Of a stretch of DNA of 64,000 bases, positions 36,905-46,304 are shown piece by piece. The DNA comes from Marinomonas polaris DSM 16579 (GTDB lineage: Bacteria > Pseudomonadota > Gammaproteobacteria > Pseudomonadales > Marinomonadaceae). The position numbers and the translations under genes are program-made. The stretch is taken from contig NZ_FQVF01000007.1 in assembly GCF_900129155.1 (NCBI RefSeq), forward strand, positions 124,001-188,000, in the 5' to 3' direction. How positions within the stretch are numbered: the stretch's first letter is position 1; every line of letters begins with the position of its first letter. Under the pieces are notes generated by a model. The model saw only the letters and a program-made list of their open reading frames with translations, had not been told where the DNA came from and did not search any database.

Positions 36905-39106
36905 ATGGATTTACCCTACGAAAAGAAATCACTGAAAGCAATCTCCAAAAAAAGAAACTACTGCAAAGTCTTATCCGTTGAAGATGACCCTGATTACCAA
37001 GAAGCGCTAATGAACGGCCTTAGTGCGCTCAATTATGATGGTAAACAGGTGGAGTTTCTGACTGCATCATCCGCTAGTGAAGCGGCGACAGTTATCGCCG
37101 CCAATCCTGATATATCGGTTATTTTTCTTGATGTTGTCATGGAAACCGATGTTGCAGGGCTGCGCTTAATTCGTACTATTCGTGACGTTATTGGTAATGA
37201 TTTGGTGCGTATTGTCTTGTTAACTGGTCAACCGGGTATGGCACCAGTGGATGACCTTATTGGCCAATACGATATCGATGACTATTGGTGTAAATCTGAT
37301 CTTACTCAGGCACACCTACAAACCATAGTTCTAAGTAACTTGCGTACTTGGGAGCATCTTTCTGATATGAAAGAAGCCCGTCATGGTATGCAACTGTTGT
37401 TGGCTTCCAGTCAACGAATCGCCTCAAAGAGCGACATTACTGACTATACACACTCTATTTTAGAAGAAATTGGGTTGCTGCTAAAAATGAGCAGTGGCGG
37501 AATTGTGTGCTTTTTTCACCCAGAAGAAGAACATCTAGAAAAAGCTTTAATTGTGGCAGCTTGTGGCGAGTTCTCGTCTCATATCCATCAATATTTTTTA
37601 TCGGCAATTCAAGACGGTATTTTAAGAGAAGCTGTGGAGTTGGCTAATACGCAGAAAAGTCATGTGTTCCAGGATGGCTTTTCGGTGTTGTATTTTTCGA
37701 ATAAAGAGTTGGAAGATCGAGAATACATGGTAGTGGTAAAGCTTGATCGAAACCTTGCCAGTAATGAAATTAATTTACTTCAGGTATTTTGTGAAAATAT
37801 TAGTGCCGGTTTCCGCAATGTCGCTTTGCATAATAAGCTAACCGAACTGGCTTATGTTGAGCCTACTTTAGGGATACATAATAAAAACTGGCTGGTTCGT
37901 GAAATACGCAATATGTTTTCGTGGGAGCGTGAAAAAGCTACCTTGCTGATGCTTTACGTGGAAGATTTAGCTTATACAGAGTCTGTTTTAGGGTCTAAAT
38001 ATTGCGATCAACTAACGCTTTCTCTGTACGATTATTTGAACCACTTCTTTGACAAAACGGTCGATATAGCCTTGCTTGAGAGAGATACTCTGGTGTTGAT
38101 TGTGTATGACGATCAGGATTACAACGAAGCGTCGCTCGAGAACATTATTCATACCAGCATTGAAGTGGAAAACTCCTTACATTCTCTTGATTTGACTGTA
38201 AGTTTGGTGAAATTTTCAGACTTTCCTAATTATGAACCAGAGCAATTAGTCAGTGTCGGAAAAAGTACCTTAGAAAGAGCAAAATACGAAAGTGTTTCAT
38301 ACTTGGCCTTTTCTGAAACCCTTGCGTCGGAGATGTTTGGGCGTTATGAGTTATTAAAAGATCTACGAGAAGCCATTTTAGATAATCAGATCCTCGCTTA
38401 TTTCCAGCCTAAATTTAGCTTAAAAGATAACACGCTGATTGGATTTGAAGCCTTGGCGCGATGGGTGCATAAAAATGGGCAGTTTATTCCGCCTGATCAA
38501 TTTATTGCACTAGCTGAGAGCAGTGGTCTGATTGATAAATTGGATCAGCAAATGTTGCGGCAGTCTTGTAAAGCGATTAATACACTTAAAAATTTAGGTA
38601 TTAACGTGCCTATTTCTGTGAACGTTGCAGGTAATGAAATTATTCGTCCTAACTACTTCGAAAACTTTAAACGACTGCTCGCGGAAGAAGGAATTTCGAA
38701 TGAAATGATTGAGTTAGAAATTACTGAGTCCCAAATCATTGAAGAAAAAACTAATATTAACAAGCATTTATCGAATCTCAAAACATTAGGTATACGAGTC
38801 AATATTGATGATTTTGGGACGGGCTATTCTTCCTTAGCGTATTTATCTACTTTATCGGTTTCAACCATTAAAATTGATCACAGCTTTGTGTGGCGCATGG
38901 AAGAATCCGAGAAAGATTGGGAAATATTGAAGATGATCATCGAACTAGGAAATTTCTTGGGGTTAAGTGTTATTGCTGAAGGTATTGAGACTGAGCAACA
39001 AAAAACGCATTTGCTAGCTCTGGGGTGTGAGGATGGTCAAGGTTATTTATTCGCCAAACCTATGTCATTAGACGATACGATCAGCTGGGTTAAAGCAGGT
39101 TTGTAA
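36905..39106 (+). CDS. Receiver-DUF3369-degenerate GGDEF-EAL phosphodiesterase
   Basis: 733 aa. The receiver domain (about 20-150) has VEDDPD and phospho-Asp D76 (IFLDVVME). A middle domain (about 165-310) is of the DUF3369 type. A GGDEF-like domain (about 320-480) has lost its motif, and a full EAL domain follows (about 490-730). Active-site features of the EAL domain are E515 (FEALARW), NVAGNEI, LEITES, IDDFGTGYSSL, IKIDHSF and EGIETEQQ. It is therefore probably a c-di-GMP phosphodiesterase switched by phosphorylation. AAGGGA precedes the start. The next gene, 4 bp later, is its likely kinase. Confidence 0.9.
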   Translation: MDLPYEKKSLKAISKKRNYCKVLSVEDDPDYQEALMNGLSALNYDGKQVEFLTASSASEAATVIAANPDISVIFLDVVMETDVAGLRLIRTIRDVIGNDLVRIVLLTGQPGMAPVDDLIGQYDIDDYWCKSDLTQAHLQTIVLSNLRTWEHLSDMKEARHGMQLLLASSQRIASKSDITDYTHSILEEIGLLLKMSSGGIVCFFHPEEEHLEKALIVAACGEFSSHIHQYFLSAIQDGILREAVELANTQKSHVFQDGFSVLYFSNKELEDREYMVVVKLDRNLASNEINLLQVFCENISAGFRNVALHNKLTELAYVEPTLGIHNKNWLVREIRNMFSWEREKATLLMLYVEDLAYTESVLGSKYCDQLTLSLYDYLNHFFDKTVDIALLERDTLVLIVYDDQDYNEASLENIIHTSIEVENSLHSLDLTVSLVKFSDFPNYEPEQLVSVGKSTLERAKYESVSYLAFSETLASEMFGRYELLKDLREAILDNQILAYFQPKFSLKDNTLIGFEALARWVHKNGQFIPPDQFIALAESSGLIDKLDQQMLRQSCKAINTLKNLGINVPISVNVAGNEIIRPNYFENFKRLLAEEGISNEMIELEITESQIIEEKTNINKHLSNLKTLGIRVNIDDFGTGYSSLAYLSTLSVSTIKIDHSFVWRMEESEKDWEILKMIIELGNFLGLSVIAEGIETEQQKTHLLALGCEDGQGYLFAKPMSLDDTISWVKAGL

Positions 39107-39110
39107 TAAT

Positions 39111-41045
39111 ATGGCTGTTGGTAAACGGATGTCACAAAAATCATTATTTTGCATTTATTTGTCGGGTATTTTGATTTTTATAGCTTTGCTTAGTTGGGGC
39201 AGTTATCGATTCTTTTTAGACAATAAAATTAGTCAGTTAGCATGGAATGAATCAGAAGTATTGTCTCGTAGTGCCAGCGTTTTTAGTCGTGAGATGGGGC
39301 ATATTAAGCGAGTTACTTTGCTGCTACGCAACAGCATTAATGCTCGCCTATCTTCTCAGAATGCCGCTTCTCAAAACTCAGCCCTGGTTCAAGGCTTGCC
39401 ATTACCACAGAACGAAAAATCAATTCCCGCTGATTGGGAGGCTCAGGTGGTGGATGAATTTAATCAATTTGCTCGAACATCTAGCCTTATTTCCCAAGTT
39501 CGCTGGATTATGCCAGATGGCCAAGAGCACATTCGAATCAACTCTCAGGCTGGTGTCATTACTCGTGTACCAGAGGAACAACTGCAAAACAAATCGGATA
39601 GGCATTATGTACAAAATGCACCTACTAACAGCAATGATGTATACATCTCCTCTTTAGATTTGAACATAGAAAATAAAGAAATTGTCCGTCCTTTTCAGCC
39701 AACAGTGCGTGGTGTCGTCAGAGTTGATGGTGAGATGCCTGGGTTTTTGGTGGTGAATTACGATTTGAGCAAGTTGTTTGAACTAGTGCGTACTTTTAGT
39801 AGTGACGGCGTATATTTAGAAATATTAGATACTAATGGGAGTTGGTTGTTGGCTGCGGATAGAAGTCTTGAATGGGGCGGGATTCTACATTCTGATGACT
39901 TGAATTTTAATATCAAAACGCATTTCCCTGCTATTTGGCGACAAATGGATGCGGCGGATGGATTAGAACGAGTCTTTGATGGCCGTCGTTTATGGAGCCT
40001 CTTGAATCTGTATATAGATGAAGAAACGGATATCCAGAATTCACAAACACCATCTCTGTATTTTGTTGCGCGCTCAAATTCTGATGCTTTTATGGCATGG
40101 CGGACCAATTTGATCTTGTCCATTGCTAGTATCGCTGTTATTAGTTTTTTTGTGATTGCGTGGCTAGTTTGGCGGCAAATTACAGCTCAATTTGAGACCT
40201 ATCGATTACTGCAACTGGTTCAGCAAGAAAAAGCACAAGCAGAGCAGGTTAACCGTAAACTGAATCTAACGAATAAGCGATTAGTGGATCTTCAGGATGA
40301 GTTAGTAGAAACCAGTAAATTATCTTCACTAGGACTTATGGTGGCTGGTTTAGCTCATGAAATGCATACGCCGCTTGGTGGCGTCAGAATGGCTTTATCT
40401 TCATGTAAGGTTTTGTTAGATAAAGAAGCCAAGCAACAGCCTTCCGAAGGGCTTGAAAAAATGCAGAACTCCTTGTTAATAGCGGAAAAAAATTTGGTTC
40501 GTGCTTTAGATGTAGTTTCTAGTTTTAAGCGTATTGTGTCTGATAGGACCGCTCAGGAGGTTCAGGCCTTTTTCTTTCATAATGTCGTCAATGACATCTT
40601 ATTTACCTATAAACCTATATTAAAAAAACGTCCTAGTATTTGTATTGACGTTGAATGCCCAGAAGACATTGATATGCTGGGCTACCCTGGAGCCATGTCT
40701 CAGATCATTCAGAACCTTATCGATAATGCACTAGATCATGCTTTCCAGCGATTGGATAAAGGCGTTATTACCCTTACGGCTAAAAAAGAACAAGAGAACC
40801 TCATACTTGTTATTAGTGACAATGGCAGAGGTCTCTCTCCAGAAATTAAAGCGCATATTTTTGAACCCTTTTTTACTACAGGTAGAACTAAGCAACATAC
40901 GGGATTAGGGTTACACCTAGTTAGTCAGTGGATTAATAAATTAATTAATGGACGGATAGATGTTGTGTCCGAGCTAGGCGTTGGAACGACATTTACCCTA
41001 ACGATTCCCCTAAAACAACATGAAGATGATGAGTCAGCGAGCTGA
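39111..41045 (+). CDS. Membrane sensor histidine kinase, partner of the EAL protein
   Basis: 644 aa. It has a helix at about 13-35, a large periplasmic (Cache-like) sensor domain (about 36-330), a second helix (about 335-358), a coiled coil and HisKA with phospho-His H416 (AGLAHEMHTPL). The ATPase domain reads IIQNLIDNALDHAF, DNGRGL and HTGLGLHLVSQW. No receiver is fused. Immediate linkage to the receiver-EAL gene points to a pair in which this kinase controls c-di-GMP turnover (inference). Confidence 0.9.
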   Translation: MAVGKRMSQKSLFCIYLSGILIFIALLSWGSYRFFLDNKISQLAWNESEVLSRSASVFSREMGHIKRVTLLLRNSINARLSSQNAASQNSALVQGLPLPQNEKSIPADWEAQVVDEFNQFARTSSLISQVRWIMPDGQEHIRINSQAGVITRVPEEQLQNKSDRHYVQNAPTNSNDVYISSLDLNIENKEIVRPFQPTVRGVVRVDGEMPGFLVVNYDLSKLFELVRTFSSDGVYLEILDTNGSWLLAADRSLEWGGILHSDDLNFNIKTHFPAIWRQMDAADGLERVFDGRRLWSLLNLYIDEETDIQNSQTPSLYFVARSNSDAFMAWRTNLILSIASIAVISFFVIAWLVWRQITAQFETYRLLQLVQQEKAQAEQVNRKLNLTNKRLVDLQDELVETSKLSSLGLMVAGLAHEMHTPLGGVRMALSSCKVLLDKEAKQQPSEGLEKMQNSLLIAEKNLVRALDVVSSFKRIVSDRTAQEVQAFFFHNVVNDILFTYKPILKKRPSICIDVECPEDIDMLGYPGAMSQIIQNLIDNALDHAFQRLDKGVITLTAKKEQENLILVISDNGRGLSPEIKAHIFEPFFTTGRTKQHTGLGLHLVSQWINKLINGRIDVVSELGVGTTFTLTIPLKQHEDDESAS

Positions 41046-41112
41046 CGAATTTTAGCAACTTCTGTCATGCATCGTTTGTTGTAAACAGGTTATTCTGTCG
41101 ATACTTAATGAA

Positions 41113-41994
41113 TTGACGGAACGAGCAAAGAGCGTGGCATCGATAAAGTACTACGAAAAACGCATGCTAGCAGTATGTGATTACATTTATAAGCATTTGG
41201 ATGAAGACTTAACAGTCGAAGCTTTATGTGATGTTGCCTGTTTTTCTAAATACCATTTTCATCGGCAGTTCACACATTTCATGGGTGTTGGCGTATTTAA
41301 ATTTGTGCAGATCTTACGCTTGAAACGGGCTTCTTATGAATTGGTGTTTACTAAAGAAAAACGCATCATTGATATTGCAATGAGCGCGAAATTCGATCAC
41401 CCAGAATCTTTCTCAAGGGCTTTCAAAAAAGCCTATTCACAATCTCCAAGTGACTTTCGTCGCCATCCAGACTTAGAAAAATTAGGTTTGCACTTTCATA
41501 AGCTAGATAGGCAGCTAGAGTCTGACATGACAGTTGATGTCGTGCATTTCGATACGACAAAGATCGCACTGCTAAAGCACCGAGGGGCACCGAGCCGAAT
41601 CATGGAATCGGTCGCAATATTTAGAAAATGGCGCAAAGCATCTGGTTTATTGCCTATATCGAGAAGTCGAACTTTCAACATTGTTTATGAAGATCCCGCC
41701 GTGGTGGCCCCAGAAGATTTTCGCTGTGACATTGCAGCAGAAGTGATGATCGACGTGGACGACAATGAATATGGTGTCATCAACAGTACCCTAGAAGGCG
41801 GCCGCTATGCCGTGGTTCGTCATTTTGGTCCTTATGACAGTATTAGCCGTTGCTTGTATTTTCTTTATGGAGAATGGTTACCAGACAGTGGCGAAGAACC
41901 GAGAGATGCGCCATGCTTTTTTCAATATCACAACCATTTTCCCGAAGTGGCAGAGCATGAACTCATTACGGATGTTTACTTACCTCTAAAATGA
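41113..41994 (+). CDS. AraC-family regulator with GyrI-like domain
   Basis: 293 aa. The AraC DNA-binding domain is N-terminal (about 15-115: DEDLTVEALCDVACFSKYHF and the second helix-turn-helix IDIAMSAKFDHPESFSRAFK). A GyrI/BAD-like ligand-binding domain follows (about 135-290, ending ITDVYLPLK). This order is that of Rob/SoxS-like multidrug sensors. The start is uncertain: TTG 41113, GTG 41134 or ATG 41164. It is followed 20 bp later by a small membrane protein gene. Confidence 0.85.
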   Translation: MTERAKSVASIKYYEKRMLAVCDYIYKHLDEDLTVEALCDVACFSKYHFHRQFTHFMGVGVFKFVQILRLKRASYELVFTKEKRIIDIAMSAKFDHPESFSRAFKKAYSQSPSDFRRHPDLEKLGLHFHKLDRQLESDMTVDVVHFDTTKIALLKHRGAPSRIMESVAIFRKWRKASGLLPISRSRTFNIVYEDPAVVAPEDFRCDIAAEVMIDVDDNEYGVINSTLEGGRYAVVRHFGPYDSISRCLYFLYGEWLPDSGEEPRDAPCFFQYHNHFPEVAEHELITDVYLPLK

Positions 41995-42014
41995 ACTTTT
42001 CATAGGAGTCAAAG

Positions 42015-42521
42015 ATGTTAGACATTGTTACGCATACCCCAATATGGGTTTGGTTGCTGTTAAGCTTTCTGCTCTATTTGGGCGTAAAACAAAGTCGTGA
42101 TCGCAAAGTTCCGAAAAACAAAGCCTTTATTCTACCTATCGTGATGATCGTATTTTCATTGCATGGAGTGATATCAAGCTTTGGTGGCGCTTTTGATTCG
42201 TTACTGTTTTGGAGTGTCAGCTTTATTGCGACGTTATTGGTTGGCGTATTAATTTTTCCATCGCAACAGACACGTTTTGATGAGTCGATACAATGTTATT
42301 TTATAAAAGGTAGCTGGCGACCACTGTTTCTTATTTTGGGAATTTTTACTATTAAATACACCGTTGGCGTGATGGAAGGAATGCAAAGCTCTTTTCTTAC
42401 TATGTCATCCGTTGTTGATGGATTGTCATTACTTTATGGCGTATTCAGCGGAGTGTTTGCTGCTCGTAGTGTTAGGCTATGGCGCTTGAGCCGTCCGACT
42501 CAAGCTTACTCTTCACCTTAA
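42015..42521 (+). CDS. Small four-helix membrane protein (DUF6622-like)
   Basis: 168 aa with about four membrane helices (near 10-28, 45-62, 67-85 and 105-150). The opening HTPIWVWLLLSFLLYLG and the QSRDR that follows resemble an uncharacterised family often placed beside AraC regulators; I recall DUF6622, a tentative name. TAGGAG lies before the ATG. Co-transcribed with the preceding regulator; function unknown. Confidence 0.7.
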   Translation: MLDIVTHTPIWVWLLLSFLLYLGVKQSRDRKVPKNKAFILPIVMIVFSLHGVISSFGGAFDSLLFWSVSFIATLLVGVLIFPSQQTRFDESIQCYFIKGSWRPLFLILGIFTIKYTVGVMEGMQSSFLTMSSVVDGLSLLYGVFSGVFAARSVRLWRLSRPTQAYSSP

Positions 42522-42525
42522 GCCG

Positions 42526-43737
42526 TTAACGGTCTGGCTTTGGGCTCGCCATCCAGCCCAATGCCATCCAGATTAAACCAATGCTTAACATGACATAGAG
42601 CGATGCCGTCCATGATTGCTGCCAATCGTAAAGGGCACCAATCAACACAGGACCAATAGCTGCGAGCGTATAACCGATCAACTGTGCCATACCGGATAGC
42701 GCGGCCGCTTGTTTTGGGTTATTGGTTCGCAAGCTGACAAAAGACAAGCCCAAGATAAAGCCCATACTGACACCAAAACCAAACGACACCGACCAAACCC
42801 CAGACCAGCTTGGAATGAACAAAAAGCCAGCTAAACTCAAGGAAGTTAGTCCGGTAGCAAACAAACATAATCGTCTGTGGCTTCCTAAACGGTTGATAAA
42901 TGGCGCTAAAATCAATGAAGGCATCGCACCAGCTAATTGCAAATATCCTTGGTATAAACCAGCTGTTGAATCGGTATAGCCATTGCTCATTAAAATGGCC
43001 GGCACCCAAGCAACCACAATGTAATTAATCAATGAGTTGACTGCTAGAAATCCTGCTACTTGCCATGCAGTGATGGAACGCCAAACGGATGTAGATATCT
43101 CGACATTGCCGGCTTGCGGCGGTTGATGTTGAGTTATTTTGCAGCTAAACCAGACCACTAAAGGCAACAAAATCAACACACTTTGGCAAGCCAGAGCAAA
43201 CGACCAACCACTCATCGGCAAGTTAAAAGAGGGCTGTTCCGCATACAGGCTTAATGGCACCGCAAGGCTCGACATTAAAAAGCCGCCGATGCTCATCATC
43301 AGCACATAAATCGCAGTGAGTTGAACAACGTAATTAGGAAACTCGCGTTTCAGCAAACTGGGTAACAACACGTTACCGATGGCAATCCCAGCGCCAATAA
43401 AAATAGCGCCAATATACAAGGTACTGATCGAGCCAAAAGCACGAATCATCATACCAATGGCGATCAAGCCTACGCCCGAAGCCAAAATACGCTCAATGCG
43501 AAAATGACGAGTCAGCCAAGACGCCACAGGTGCAAAAAAACCAAATGCTAACAAGGGCAAGCTGGTGAGCAAACCGGATTGTGAGCTGCTTAAATTCAGA
43601 TCGGTACTGATTCGATCCAATAATGGCGGCAAGCCCGTGACTGGACCGCGTAAGCTCAATGCCACCAAAAAAATAAACAGAAGTAAAAATGCTGCGTCGT
43701 GTTGCGCTAGTTTATGTAATCGTTTCATGGTGTCCAT
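42526..43737 (-). CDS. nimT: MFS transporter, CynX/NimT type
   Basis: 403-aa major facilitator with about 12 helices and the family start SLRGPVTGLPPLLDRI seen in CynX/YeaN proteins. E. coli NimT exports 2-nitroimidazole and pairs divergently with the AraC regulator NimR. Here an AraC gene of the same length as NimR diverges in the same way, so I use the name with caution. The start is ATG 43737 or 43728. It converges on the membrane protein gene with 4 bp between the stops. Confidence 0.75.
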   Translation of the reverse strand: MDTMKRLHKLAQHDAAFLLLFIFLVALSLRGPVTGLPPLLDRISTDLNLSSSQSGLLTSLPLLAFGFFAPVASWLTRHFRIERILASGVGLIAIGMMIRAFGSISTLYIGAIFIGAGIAIGNVLLPSLLKREFPNYVVQLTAIYVLMMSIGGFLMSSLAVPLSLYAEQPSFNLPMSGWSFALACQSVLILLPLVVWFSCKITQHQPPQAGNVEISTSVWRSITAWQVAGFLAVNSLINYIVVAWVPAILMSNGYTDSTAGLYQGYLQLAGAMPSLILAPFINRLGSHRRLCLFATGLTSLSLAGFLFIPSWSGVWSVSFGFGVSMGFILGLSFVSLRTNNPKQAAALSGMAQLIGYTLAAIGPVLIGALYDWQQSWTASLYVMLSIGLIWMALGWMASPKPDR

Positions 43738-43813
43738 TCAGAAAAAGAGTGATGTCGGGAGAGATTGTCGATTCGCTATTATATGAGTTACTCTGCTTGC
43801 TGAATTTAGAGAC

Positions 43814-44635
43814 TTGGACAATAAATTGCGAAATACAGACAAAACCATTTTTGAATCCCTGACCGACCTTTGCTTTGCTGATCACTATCCGCATCGAGTT
43901 TTGGTATTGCGTTCCCAATCGGTACCGCACAGTGAAGAAACGCCTTGGCATCATCATCAAAAAGGCCAGCTTGTCTTGCCTTTAACTGGCGTAGTGACCA
44001 GTTTTATCGATGACAAAATGTGGCTCGTGCCGCCGCGTTGCGCAGTTTGGATTCCCAGCAATGTCATGCATCGTAACCAGATCTCGCCTCATGCCGATGT
44101 CTGTATGCTCTTTGTCGACAGCACCGATTTAGCGTTGCCAGAGATCGCTTGTACCTTGACGATCACACCCTTTGTACGCGAGCTAATACTCCACCTGCAT
44201 ACGCAACAAGATTACGAAAAAACCGATCCGGCAACCGATCGACTGGTCGATGTCTTGCTCGATCAACTTATTCAGCTAGAACGCGAAGAGTTTGATTTTC
44301 CCATTCCCGATGAACCCACCCTCAATCGCTTGGCGTTGGAACTCATCGCCAGGCCCAATGAAAAACGTACCTTAGGTGAATGGGCCAGCGACTTCGCCAT
44401 GAGCGAACGCACTTTAGCCCGTATGATCAAACGCCACGTACAACTTACCTTTGGTCAATGGCGCAGTCAGCTGCACATAGTCTTGGCCTTGCAAAAGCTC
44501 GCCATCAACCTGCCCATCCAAACCATCTCCGAAGAACTCGGCTACGACTCCGTCAGCGCCTTCATCACCTTCTTCAAAAAAGCACTGGGCAAATCCCCAA
44601 GACAATATCGGATAGAGAGATGGGGGAAGGAGTGA
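43814..44635 (+). CDS. nimR: AraC-family regulator, NimR type
   Basis: 273 aa if started at TTG 43814. An N-terminal cupin domain (PHSEETPWHHHQKGQL, VPPRCAVWIPSNVMH) precedes a C-terminal AraC domain (ERTLARMIKRHVQLTFGQW, then DSVSAFITFFKKALGKSPRQ). The size and the divergent MFS neighbour fit NimR. The start is uncertain; no good ribosome site is seen and another TTG lies at 43826. The 3' half is visibly richer in G and C than its surroundings, which could mean a different origin. Confidence 0.8.
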   Translation: MDNKLRNTDKTIFESLTDLCFADHYPHRVLVLRSQSVPHSEETPWHHHQKGQLVLPLTGVVTSFIDDKMWLVPPRCAVWIPSNVMHRNQISPHADVCMLFVDSTDLALPEIACTLTITPFVRELILHLHTQQDYEKTDPATDRLVDVLLDQLIQLEREEFDFPIPDEPTLNRLALELIARPNEKRTLGEWASDFAMSERTLARMIKRHVQLTFGQWRSQLHIVLALQKLAINLPIQTISEELGYDSVSAFITFFKKALGKSPRQYRIERWGKE

Positions 44636-44677
44636 AGTTTTAAAAATAGACATAATAATATCCAAAAATTCCTATTT

Positions 44678-44696
44678 TAGTCTAAATTAGATACTA
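44678..44696. promoter_or_regulatory. Imperfect inverted repeat before hipB
   Basis: TAGTCTAAATTAGATACTA is an imperfect palindrome (TAGT-CTAA/TTAG-ATACTA) about 35 bp before hipB. HipB-type antitoxins bind such operators to repress their own operon. Candidate only. Confidence 0.4.
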
Positions 44697-44728
44697 TTAT
44701 ATCTGTATTTGTGCGAAGAGGTGTTTCT

Positions 44729-45025
44729 ATGAGTCATTTCCTATTGCTTGATGATAGCGATGTACAGCAAGCCTTTGCCGCTCATCTACGTCGCTTGCGA
44801 GAACAAGAGAAATTGTCTCGCGATGCATTAGCCGCTCGTAGTGGCGTCCCCGCTCCAACCATCAAAAAGTTCGAACTGACAGGGCAGATTTCCTTTCGTC
44901 AGCTATTACTGCTCTGGCAAAGTCTCGATGATCTATCTCGGCTCTTTGCGTTGACTCAAAATACAGCAAATAATCAGTCTAGTATGCCAACGTCTATTGA
45001 AGAGGTGTTGAAAAATGGCTTTTAA
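44729..45025 (+). CDS. hipB: HipB-like antitoxin, HTH
   Basis: 98 aa from ATG 44729 (MSHFLLLDDS), with GAAGAGG 8 bp upstream; the frame is open six codons further but without a site. The helix-turn-helix region reads LREQEKLSRDALAARSGVPAPTIKKFE in two pieces. It overlaps the HipA start by 11 bp, typical of the antitoxin-first hipBA layout. It would neutralise the kinase toxin and repress the operon. Confidence 0.85.
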   Translation: MSHFLLLDDSDVQQAFAAHLRRLREQEKLSRDALAARSGVPAPTIKKFELTGQISFRQLLLLWQSLDDLSRLFALTQNTANNQSSMPTSIEEVLKNGF

Positions 45026-46304
45026 ACCGATCCAAAAATTGCTTGTTCAACGCACACTTTCAACTGGAGAAAGTATGGATGTTGGTATGTTAGCGCAAAA
45101 TCAACAAGGCGTTTTTTTTCAGTACAACACTGATTATCTTCAGCAATTTGGTAACTTATCTCCGATTACTCTTAAGCCTAATACAGACTTACAACGGGCA
45201 CCAAAAGCGCCTCATCACGGAATTCATGGAGTATTTGGCGATAGCTTACCTGATGGTTGGGGGTTGCTGTTACAAGATAGAATATTTCGTCAGAATGATA
45301 TTTTACCTGCGCAAATTACCGCAATGGATCGGCTAGCGTTTGTCGGCGATTCTGCGGTGGGCGCGCTCTCTTTTAGCCCTGAATCGAATTTCAAACAGTA
45401 TGACGACGTTGATATAGATATTCATACGCTAGGCTTGGAAGCACAGAGTGTGTTTGATGGACAAGCAGAAGATGTGTTGATGGCTTTAGTCGCTGCTGGT
45501 AGCTCAGGTGGCGCAAGACCAAAAGCCCAAGTGTATCTTGATTCAAATAACCCAGCTCATTGGCGGACTCAAGCTCAAAAAAATGATGAAGCTTGGCTCG
45601 TTAAGTTCACCTCAAAAAACCTAGCACTGGGTCATGAAGAAGGCTTATGTGAAGCCGTTTATCTTTCTTTGGCGGAAAAAATAGGGCTGCAACCACAGGA
45701 ATGGAAACTGATAGAAGCACCTGTGAAATCCGGAGCAAGCCATTGGCTAGCTTTAAAACGCTTCGACAGAGTGCTAAACAAACAAGGGACTTTGGGGCGT
45801 TTACATATGCACAGTGCTTGTGGCTTATTAGACGCTGACTTTCGAGTACCAAGTTTAGACTACGAAGACTTAATCAAACTGAGCCGACATCTTTGTAAGT
45901 CGCCTATGATCGGCCAAATGCAATTTCGTCGAGCCATGTTTAACCTGTTTGCCTGTAACCAAGACGACCACAGTAAAAACTGGGCCTTCTTACAAGATGA
46001 CGCTGGCAATTGGCAGCCGGCACCTTTCTATGACGTTACCTTCAGCCCACATCCGTTTGGTGAACAAGCCACGTCATTTATGGGTTATGGAAAGAAACCA
46101 CCGTTAAAAGCCATTCAAAAACTCGCCACCACCGCCAGCTTCGCGAACTGGCACCAAGCCCAACAAGCAATAGAAGAAATCGTAGAGTCTCTTTCGGGTT
46201 TTCGTGATACCGCTTTATCACTAGGTGTGAAAGCCGATACTGTGCGTCTGATAGAGAAACAACTGGATTCCTGCTGGCAAGACAATAGAGGTTTATTGGG
46301 CTGA
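45015..46304 (+). CDS. hipA: HipA-like serine/threonine kinase toxin
   Basis: 429 aa, close to the full HipA length (about 440). The N-terminal subdomain has FGDSLPDGWGLLLQDR. The Gly-rich serine loop is AAGSSGGARPKAQV, the catalytic segment CNQDDHSKNWAF and the metal-binding Asp in PFYDVTFSP. All kinase residues appear intact. HipA of E. coli phosphorylates glutamyl-tRNA synthetase and causes growth arrest; the target of this SGGARPKA-type relative is unknown. Confidence 0.88.
   Translation: MAFKPIQKLLVQRTLSTGESMDVGMLAQNQQGVFFQYNTDYLQQFGNLSPITLKPNTDLQRAPKAPHHGIHGVFGDSLPDGWGLLLQDRIFRQNDILPAQITAMDRLAFVGDSAVGALSFSPESNFKQYDDVDIDIHTLGLEAQSVFDGQAEDVLMALVAAGSSGGARPKAQVYLDSNNPAHWRTQAQKNDEAWLVKFTSKNLALGHEEGLCEAVYLSLAEKIGLQPQEWKLIEAPVKSGASHWLALKRFDRVLNKQGTLGRLHMHSACGLLDADFRVPSLDYEDLIKLSRHLCKSPMIGQMQFRRAMFNLFACNQDDHSKNWAFLQDDAGNWQPAPFYDVTFSPHPFGEQATSFMGYGKKPPLKAIQKLATTASFANWHQAQQAIEEIVESLSGFRDTALSLGVKADTVRLIEKQLDSCWQDNRGLLG

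Noticed and set aside
37860-38340. Active GGDEF domain in the receiver-EAL protein
   Set aside because: No GG(D/E)EF motif is present in this part; only the EAL site is complete.
42484-42505. GCTTGAG/CTCAAGC hairpin as terminator
   Set aside because: It lies inside the end of the membrane protein gene and has no T-run.
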